A DNA stretch of 64,000 nt from Mycolicibacterium stellerae. GTDB lineage: Bacteria; Actinomycetota; Actinomycetes; Mycobacteriales; Mycobacteriaceae. Positions 58,653 through 64,000 of this stretch are shown here, one piece after another. Below the pieces are notes generated by a model. It saw nothing but the letters and a program-made list of their open reading frames with translations, made no database searches and had not been told where the DNA came from. The stretch is from NCBI RefSeq assembly GCF_003719305.1, contig NZ_RARC01000005.1, forward strand, positions 213,167 to 277,166. The letters run 5' to 3'. The position numbers and the translations under genes were made by a program. Each line of letters opens with the position of its first letter. Position 1 is the stretch's first letter.

Positions 58653-59753
58653 ATGTCAGACACCGGACGCACAGTCAGGTACTGCGCTCCTGGCCGGGTC
58701 AACCTCATCGGAGAACACACCGATTACAACTTTGGCTTTGCGCTGCCCATCGCGCTGCCCGAACGCACAGAGGTGTCCTACCAACCCGATGACGGCGACT
58801 CACTCGTCGTGCGCAGCGACCGCGAGACAGCACCGGTTCGGCTATCGCTGAACACGGTTCCCGGCGAGGTCACCGGTTGGGCCGCCTACGTGGCAGGAGT
58901 GGTGTGGGCGCTGCAGCGTGCGGGTCACCGCGTCCCTGGCGGCGCGATGGCGATCGCGCGCGGCGTCGAGACGGGGTCGGGGCTCGCGTCGTCTGCGGCA
59001 CTGGAGTGCGCCGTGCTCGGCGCGATTCTCGCCGCCACCGATCAGACGGTGGACCGGGTCGAGCAGGCCAGGATCGCTCAACGCGCCGAGAACGAATATG
59101 TCGGGGCCCCAACGGGTTTGTTGGATCAGCTGTCGGTTCTCTTTGCCGAGCAGCAGCGGGCGCAGTTGATCGACTTTCGCGACCTCACGGTCCGCTCGAT
59201 ACCGTTCGACCCCGATGACAGCGGTGTCGCACTGCTGCTCGTAAATTCTCATGCCGCGCATCGGCATGCCGGCGGCGAATACGCCGCCCGCCGCGCTTCG
59301 TGTGAGCGTGCTGCCGCGGCGTTGGGCGTTTCCTCGCTGCGCGACGTGCAGGACCAGGGCACCCAGGTGCTGGCGGCTGTGCCGGATCCCGAGGACGCCC
59401 GCCGTGCCCGGCACATCATCGCCGAGAACGCGCGGGTTCTCAACACCGTTGAGGCGCTGCAGGTTTGCGACTTCACCGAGGTTGGCCGACTATTGTCCGT
59501 CTCGCACGCGTCGATGCGCGATGACTTCGAGATCACCACCCCCCACATTGATCTGATCGCCGAAAGCGCCGTCCAGGCAGGCGCACTGGGGGCTCGGATG
59601 ACGGGGGGTGGCTTCGGTGGCTGTGTGATCGCCCTTGTCGACGCCGATCGGGCGGACGCCACTAGCGATGCCGTGCGCGCATCGATGCGACGGTCGGGCC
59701 ACCGCGAGCCGACAATCGCCCGCACTCGTGCCGGCCGCGGCGCTGGCGGTTAG
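58653..59753 (+). CDS. galK: Galactokinase
   Basis: 366-aa GHMP kinase. Galactokinase signature [22 protein letters not shown] at the N-terminus, ATP motif [14 protein letters not shown], motif 3 [13 protein letters not shown]. It phosphorylates galactose for GalT. ATG 58653 follows the galT stop by 2 bases; GTG 58647 is also in frame. Confidence 0.95.
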   Translation: MSDTGRTVRYCAPGRVNLIGEHTDYNFGFALPIALPERTEVSYQPDDGDSLVVRSDRETAPVRLSLNTVPGEVTGWAAYVAGVVWALQRAGHRVPGGAMAIARGVETGSGLASSAALECAVLGAILAATDQTVDRVEQARIAQRAENEYVGAPTGLLDQLSVLFAEQQRAQLIDFRDLTVRSIPFDPDDSGVALLLVNSHAAHRHAGGEYAARRASCERAAAALGVSSLRDVQDQGTQVLAAVPDPEDARRARHIIAENARVLNTVEALQVCDFTEVGRLLSVSHASMRDDFEITTPHIDLIAESAVQAGALGARMTGGGFGGCVIALVDADRADATSDAVRASMRRSGHREPTIARTRAGRGAGG

Positions 59754-59757
59754 CCGC

Positions 59758-60690
59758 GTGCCTGACGCCTTGGGAAGTCAGTACGAGCTTGCCCTGCGGG
59801 CCGCCGGCCGATGGGTACGCGGGACGATCGCCCAGGTTGGCGCCGCCCTTCGGCAGCTCTCCATCGGAGGTGTCGAGATCACCGCCGGTCTCGACGACCA
59901 CGACTCGGCACCGTTCAGCTACGGCACAGTACTGGTCCCATGGCCCAACCGGGTGCGCGACGGCCGGTGGGTTCACGACGGGCGCACACTTCACCTCGAC
60001 ATCACCGACCCCCGCCATCGAAGCGCGCTTCATGGACTGCTTCGCGATACCGCCTACCAGCCCGTTGCGCACTCGGACTCCTCGATCACCCTCGGCGCAC
60101 CGGTCCTGCAGCAGAGCGGCTATCCCTTCGAGCTCGACACCTTCGTCTGCTACCAATTGGTGGCCGACGGCCTGATGACGACGCACACGGTTCGCAACAC
60201 CGGATCGACCTGTGCGCCAGTCGCTATCGGCGCGCATCCCTTCCTGGCGATCGGCGGCGTCCCGACCGAGACGCTTACCTTGACGGTGAACGGCTCGCAC
60301 CACATCGACTTAGACGAGCAGCGCATACCGATCGGCCTTACCGCAGTGCAAGGAACCGAATGGGACCTGCGTAGTGGTCGCGTCATCGCAGACCTCGACC
60401 TCGACGACGCGTGGTCGGGCTTGACACCCGCAGACGGCGGCAGCGTCCACACGCTGCACGCTCCCGACGGGCGCTCCGTCTCGCTGTGGGCTGACAGGGG
60501 TTTCGGCTTTGTCCATGCCTTCATCACGCGCGAATTCCCCGGCAACGACGGCTGCGTGACCGCCGTCGCACTCGAGCCGATGACCGCCCCGGCCGACGCG
60601 CTCAACAGCGGTGTCGGGCTCCGTTGGCTAGCGCCCGGCGACGCCATGTCGGCGTCGTGGGCGATTCGCTACAGCGAGTCGGGAGGGTAG
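59758..60690 (+). CDS. galM: Aldose 1-epimerase (galactose mutarotase)
   Basis: 310 aa. Beta-sandwich mutarotase: YGTVLVPWPNRVRDGRW, the catalytic His region SALHGLLRDTAY, THTVRNTGSTCAPVAIGAHPFLAIGG with a second His, and the C-terminal Glu region VTAVALEPMTAPADALNSG. Supplies alpha-galactose to GalK. GTG 59758 starts 4 bases after galK. Confidence 0.93.
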   Translation: MPDALGSQYELALRAAGRWVRGTIAQVGAALRQLSIGGVEITAGLDDHDSAPFSYGTVLVPWPNRVRDGRWVHDGRTLHLDITDPRHRSALHGLLRDTAYQPVAHSDSSITLGAPVLQQSGYPFELDTFVCYQLVADGLMTTHTVRNTGSTCAPVAIGAHPFLAIGGVPTETLTLTVNGSHHIDLDEQRIPIGLTAVQGTEWDLRSGRVIADLDLDDAWSGLTPADGGSVHTLHAPDGRSVSLWADRGFGFVHAFITREFPGNDGCVTAVALEPMTAPADALNSGVGLRWLAPGDAMSASWAIRYSESGG

Positions 60691-60721
60691 GAGCCGGTCG
60701 GTCCACAGCGGTAGCGCAGAC

Positions 60722-61588
60722 CTATGAGCCCGCCGCGATCATGGCGACACCGGTGATGGCGGCTGCGACTCCGGCATTCTGCAGTCTTGACAGTCGCTCG
60801 TGATCGACGGTGCGCGCCAACAGCATGGTGGCGGCAGGATAGAGCGATCCCAGTACCGCAACCACGGGAAGTGCGCCAGAGACACTGGCGACCGCGAACA
60901 TCAGGTTGGCGCTGACGTCGAAGATGCCGATGACGACGATCAGTGCGACAACGCGCGGCGGGAAGCTCGCTGCGACGCTGTGCTGTCTGCGCTGTTGCGA
61001 GCGCAGCGCGAGAACACCCGCAAGGGCCAGCACAGGGACGGACGCACAGCGCATGACGAGCATCGTCATCACCGTCGAGTATTGGGAGCCGCCGGCAATC
61101 GCGTATTGGAGCAGACCGAATCCGGCGGCCGCACCGACGGCCAGCAGGATCGAACGGCCGGGTCGTTGCGCCTGTGCCGCGTTGTCAGCGGGCCGCGCGG
61201 TGATGACCACGCCGGCAATGGCGACCCCGATACCAGCGATGCACAGCGCTGATGGCACAGCGCCGCCAACCATTCCGATAACGACGGGGATGATGACGCC
61301 GAGCGCGGCGACGGGGGCGACGATCCCCATCGTGCCGATCGCCAACGCCCGGTAGAAGAGCAACACCGCCGATGCGCCGGCGGCACCTGCACCGACTGCC
61401 CACGGCACGTATCCCGTCGGCGCGGCAAATGTCCCGACGGCAACAGCGACGAGAAGAGCTACCAGCAGACCTGCGGTCTGGGAGACCAAAACAACCAACA
61501 CGGTCGGTCGGCCTCGCGACATCTTGCCGCCCAGGTAGTCGGCAACGCCCCAGGCCAAAGAGGACACCAGTGAGAGCAGGATCGTCAT
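60722..61588 (-). CDS. EamA/DMT family transporter
   Basis: 288 aa, ten predicted helices: LLSLVSSLAWGVADYLGGKMSRGRP at the N-terminus, VPWAVGAGAAGASAVLLFYRALAIGTMGIVAPVAALGVIIPVV, and the second repeat GALPVVAVLGSLYPAATMLLARTVDHERLS. Sits tail-to-tail with galM and head-to-head with the MarR regulator 77 bases away, which probably controls it. Substrate unknown. Confidence 0.88.
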   Translation of the reverse strand: MTILLSLVSSLAWGVADYLGGKMSRGRPTVLVVLVSQTAGLLVALLVAVAVGTFAAPTGYVPWAVGAGAAGASAVLLFYRALAIGTMGIVAPVAALGVIIPVVIGMVGGAVPSALCIAGIGVAIAGVVITARPADNAAQAQRPGRSILLAVGAAAGFGLLQYAIAGGSQYSTVMTMLVMRCASVPVLALAGVLALRSQQRRQHSVAASFPPRVVALIVVIGIFDVSANLMFAVASVSGALPVVAVLGSLYPAATMLLARTVDHERLSRLQNAGVAAAITGVAMIAAGS

Positions 61589-61656
61589 CGGGAGACTTCA
61601 ATCGGTGCGGCGACACGCACTCGAAATGGCTGATGGCGCGCCCCGCCCATCAAGTA

Positions 61657-61673
61657 ATATGAGTCATGCATAT
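61657..61673. promoter_or_regulatory. Possible MarR operator at the marR start
   Basis: Inverted repeat ATATG-N7-CATAT overlapping the ATG at 61666, in the gap shared with the divergent DMT gene. The position fits autorepression; the motif is short. Confidence 0.45.
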
Positions 61674-62178
61674 CGATCAGAGTAGGCGAGACCGCAACGT
61701 CGTGGGCGCCGCGGCCATCGCCGTCACCGACCTCGTCCGCGCCGCGGTCGAGCAAGCCACGGGACTGGCGGGAAGCGGCCCCGCCGCCCTGGTTGCCGTC
61801 GTCGCCGACCCCGGCTTGAGCATCGATGAGTTGCGCCGGGTGCTCGGCCTCACCCATCCCGGCACGGTGCGTTTGGTCGATCGACTCGTCGACAAGGGTT
61901 GGATCGAGCGTCAGCACGGCGTTGGCCGTACCGTGCTGCTGGCTCCCACACCGTCAGGTCGCGCGGCCGAACGGCGGCTGGCTGCAAGTCGAGAAGCGGC
62001 CCTCGCCGACTATCTTGCGGCGTTGTCGGACGACGATGTACACAGGATCGCCGTCCTGGTCGAACCGATCCTTGGCAGGACGATCAACGATGTCGATGCG
62101 ATGCGTCGCCTGTGCAGACTGTGCGACCGCGGCGTCTGTCAGAACTGTCCGGCCGAGGCATCCCGGTCAACGGGCTGA
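61666..62178 (+). CDS. MarR family regulator with C-terminal cysteine cluster
   Basis: 170 aa. Winged HTH (LSIDELRRVLGLTHPGTVRLVDRLVDKGWIERQHGVGRTVLLAPTPSGR). The tail has four cysteines in a C-x2-C-x4-C-x2-C array (CRLCDRGVCQNC), which could hold zinc or sense redox state. ATG 61666 lies in the operator-like repeat and has no ribosome site. Divergent from the DMT transporter, a likely target; converges with the TetR gene (12-base overlap). Confidence 0.85.
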   Translation: MHIDQSRRDRNVVGAAAIAVTDLVRAAVEQATGLAGSGPAALVAVVADPGLSIDELRRVLGLTHPGTVRLVDRLVDKGWIERQHGVGRTVLLAPTPSGRAAERRLAASREAALADYLAALSDDDVHRIAVLVEPILGRTINDVDAMRRLCRLCDRGVCQNCPAEASRSTG

Positions 62179-62811
62179 GCCACCGACATTGGCTTCGTGG
62201 TCGCTGCGCCTGCCGTCGGCGATGGCGCCGCGCACGAAGGTCGCGAGCGCGCGCGCCGGCAACGTGGTGTCCAGCCGCTTGTTGGCGGCCCGTTGCAGCG
62301 CGAGGCCGTGTGACAGCGCCACCTGCGCGACGCCGAATTCATAGGGGGTGAGGGTGGAGACGATTCCGAGGCGATCGAAGTGGACCTCGATCAGTTCACC
62401 GAGACGCTTTCGGTAGGACTCGTACATCGTCGCGAACTGGTCGGCCTTGCGGCCGCCGCGCATCGCGTACAGCTGGAACTCGGTGGTGAGCAGGCACCAA
62501 CTGCTGTCCTCGCCAAGGACTCGGTATCGCCGCTCGATCGCCGGGGCAAGGTCGGGTGCGGATTTGATCCGGCCGAGGGCGCGGCTGAGCGTCTCGATTT
62601 CGGCATCAAGGTGGCGGCTGAGCAGGTCGACGAAGAGCTCGTCCTTCGAGTCGAAGTTGGAGTAGAACGCCCCTCGCGAGAAGCCGGCCTCCTCGGCGAT
62701 GACATCGATGGGCGAGGCCTCGAAACCCATGCGGCAGAACACGGTGCCTGCGGCCTCGATGAGACGTCGACGGGTCTCTTCTCGTTGTTCGAGGCGGGTG
62801 AGTCGAGCCAT
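62167..62811 (-). CDS. TetR family transcriptional regulator
   Basis: 214 aa. HTH region FEASPIDVIAEEAGFSRGAFYSNFDSKDELFVDLL (about residues 30-65) and a TetR_C_6-like domain (AMRGGRKADQFATMYESYRKRLGELIE). AGGAGGG precedes the ATG. Divergent from the alpha/beta hydrolase, with a 145-base gap, so it likely controls it. Confidence 0.9.
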   Translation of the reverse strand: MARLTRLEQREETRRRLIEAAGTVFCRMGFEASPIDVIAEEAGFSRGAFYSNFDSKDELFVDLLSRHLDAEIETLSRALGRIKSAPDLAPAIERRYRVLGEDSSWCLLTTEFQLYAMRGGRKADQFATMYESYRKRLGELIEVHFDRLGIVSTLTPYEFGVAQVALSHGLALQRAANKRLDTTLPARALATFVRGAIADGRRSDHEANVGGSAR

Positions 62812-62956
62812 GGATCACCCTCCTGCCAGGCCGGTACCGTGCACCTTCACGCTTGACACTAAGGGTTACACACCTGCATTCTCATACACAACTGAATCCG
62901 AATGCATATGTGAATGGACACCTCATGACGATTCCGCGCGGCCTGCGGCGGCGACC
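62812..62956. other. Divergent intergenic region tetR/hydrolase
   Basis: 145 bases. A rightward TTGACA (near 62853) is followed by an AT-richer stretch with imperfect repeats of GAATG/CATTC (for example around 62877-62925) that may be the TetR operator. No clean dyad or -10 was identified. Confidence 0.3.
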
Positions 62957-63838
62957 GTGAACCGCGGCCCACGTGCCGACCTTCCGCCGGCGCGGGAGTG
63001 GATCGCCCAGTGTGAGACGTTGATCAGCCGCGGCGGGCATCGGCTGGCGTTTCGCAGGCGCGGGGACGGGCCCGCGGTCCTGCTGCTCCACGGCTTTCCC
63101 ACGTGGTCCTACGATTACGCGGCCGTGGCAACCGAGTTGGCCCGTGATCACGACGTGGTCACGCTCGATTTTCTCGGCTACGGCGCCTCCGACAAACCGA
63201 AGCCCTACCGGTACTCCGTCGCCGAGTCCGCCGACATCGTCGAGGACCTCGCAGCGTTCCTCGGCCTGGCCGCGGTCGACCTGGTCGTCCACGACTACGG
63301 CGGCATAGTCGGACAGGAACTGCTCGACCGTGCACTCGCCGGCCGGCTTCCCTTCGCCGTCAACAGCCTGACCGTGCTCAACTGCGGGATCGTCTTCAGC
63401 GCCTACCGACCCACGCGGCTTCAAAAGCTGCTGGCCACACCGATTCTCGGCGGGGTGCTCGCCCAGCGGATCACCGCAGGCACGCTTCGCTCTGGGCTGG
63501 ATGCTGTGTGGGGGACGTCGAAGCTCACCGATGAGGAGTTCGGCGAGCTCTGGCACGGCGTGTCCCTGGACAACGGACACCGGCTCGCGCATCTGCACAT
63601 TCGCTACAACGCCGAGCGCGCACGTCATCATCGACGTTGGGAGGCTGCGCTGGCAGCGTGGAAGGGTCCGATGCATCTGGTGTGGGGGCTCGACGACCCG
63701 GTGTCGGGGCGTCATGTTCTGGAACGAGCGATTGAACTGCTGCCCAACGCCCGGGTGACCGAACTGCAAGCCGTGGGTCACTTTCCACACGTCGAGGCGC
63801 CTGCCGCGGTGGCGGCGGCGATCCGTATCGCCGTCTGA
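62957..63838 (+). CDS. Alpha/beta hydrolase (haloalkane dehalogenase/epoxide hydrolase-like)
   Basis: 293 aa from GTG 62957; the frame is open further upstream but without a better start. HGFPTWSYDY (oxyanion loop), nucleophile VVHDYGGIVGQE (Asp in place of Ser, as in dehalogenases and epoxide hydrolases), LVWGLDDPVSGRHV and terminal His in AVGHFPHVEAP. The Asp nucleophile predicts a halide- or epoxide-cleaving activity. Divergent TetR probably controls it. Confidence 0.85.
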   Translation: MNRGPRADLPPAREWIAQCETLISRGGHRLAFRRRGDGPAVLLLHGFPTWSYDYAAVATELARDHDVVTLDFLGYGASDKPKPYRYSVAESADIVEDLAAFLGLAAVDLVVHDYGGIVGQELLDRALAGRLPFAVNSLTVLNCGIVFSAYRPTRLQKLLATPILGGVLAQRITAGTLRSGLDAVWGTSKLTDEEFGELWHGVSLDNGHRLAHLHIRYNAERARHHRRWEAALAAWKGPMHLVWGLDDPVSGRHVLERAIELLPNARVTELQAVGHFPHVEAPAAVAAAIRIAV

Positions 63839-63891
63839 TCCCGCTCCCGGCGCCTTCGCAGCTTCTACCGACCGCCCCTGCTCGCCAGGAC

Positions 63892-63932
63892 GGCGTGGCC
63901 CGGGATAGCGGTTCCACATCCCGGGCCACGCC
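63892..63932. terminator. Strong terminator-like hairpin
   Basis: GGCGTGGCCCGGGAT (63892-63906) pairs perfectly with ATCCCGGGCCACGCC (63918-63932) around an 11-base loop, 53 bases after the hydrolase stop. No T-run follows, as is common for mycobacterial terminators. Confidence 0.7.
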
Positions 63933-63949
63933 AGTCAACTGTCCACCTG

Positions 63950-64000
63950 CTGGCTCTTATACACATCCCCGAGCTCACCACACCGAGGCTGAGCTGGTAG
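63950..64000. other. Transposase-adaptor-like sequence at the contig end
   Basis: CTGGCTCTTATACACATC at 63950-63967 is one mismatch from the start of the Tn5/Nextera mosaic-end adaptor (CTGTCTCTTATACACATC). The following CCGAG and an internal CGAGGCTG, matching a known Nextera i7 index, sit at the right spacing. This is probably unremoved sequencing adaptor, not genomic DNA. No gene is affected. Confidence 0.8.

Noticed and set aside
1..64000. CRISPR arrays, tRNA/rRNA genes, insertion sequences
   Set aside because: No spaced direct repeats, cloverleaf-like sequences, ribosomal RNA segments or transposase genes were recognised; the only tandem repeat is coding (20570-20749).

Overview
The window is high-GC actinobacterial DNA and looks like a fast-growing mycobacterium (Mycolicibacterium type). 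Reasons: a hydroxamate (exochelin-type) siderophore locus with IdeR-like iron boxes, a stand-alone LigD-type polymerase, mycothiol- and F420-linked protein families, a mycobacterial HelD/HelR, cutinase and GH6 secreted enzymes, and several promoters with a TANNNT -10 exactly six bases before a start codon (leaderless transcripts). No rRNA, tRNA, CRISPR, prophage or insertion sequence was seen. The last ~50 bases look like sequencing-adaptor read-through, so the right edge is probably a draft contig end.

Layout. (1) 1-6200: 3' end of a siderophore NRPS (C-A-PCP-TE), a leftward siderophore-binding lipoprotein, and a rightward aspartate decarboxylase (PanD) / ornithine N-hydroxylase pair; two IdeR-like boxes sit between the divergent genes. 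PanD would supply beta-alanine and the hydroxylase N5-hydroxyornithine, both exochelin building blocks. (2) 6175-20312: amine oxidase, carotenoid oxygenase with a divergent TetR and tandem operators, a secreted Ca-binding-repeat protein, an ECF sigma factor fused to a zinc anti-sigma-like motif and a membrane anchor, a mycothiol-type enzyme, a DMT exporter, a LigD-type polymerase, a metallophosphoesterase and lipoproteins. (3) 20510-22854: a three-gene unit of a small repeat peptide, a JmjC/cupin oxygenase and a sucrase/ferredoxin-like protein, which looks like an undescribed peptide-modification system. (4) 22916-31657: helD behind a rifamycin-associated element, a PPOX protein behind a SoxR-type promoter, a thiamine-salvage-like trio (74-aa protein, TenA, Nudix), an ECF42 sigma/DGPF pair, an alpha/beta hydrolase and a second metallophosphoesterase.

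(5) 31793-42371: GH6 hydrolase, Ddn-like protein, an MFS remnant, a fused MaoC dehydratase, a TetR-controlled oxidoreductase run containing a truncated Gfo/Idh/MocA gene, VapBC, a nitrilase-fold protein that lost its catalytic Glu, and a cutinase. (6) 42530-60690: two large divergent sugar operons. The leftward one carries a YtfQRT-YjfF-type furanose transporter, a LacI regulator, araB-araD-araA and a polyol dehydrogenase. The rightward one carries a ChvE-GguAB-type transporter followed by galT-galK-galM. Three copies of a LacI-type operator lie in the shared promoter region, so one regulator probably controls L-arabinose and D-galactose use together. These are the two sugars of mycobacterial arabinogalactan. 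(7) 60722-64000: DMT transporter with a divergent MarR, a TetR, an alpha/beta hydrolase, a strong terminator hairpin and the adaptor-like tail.
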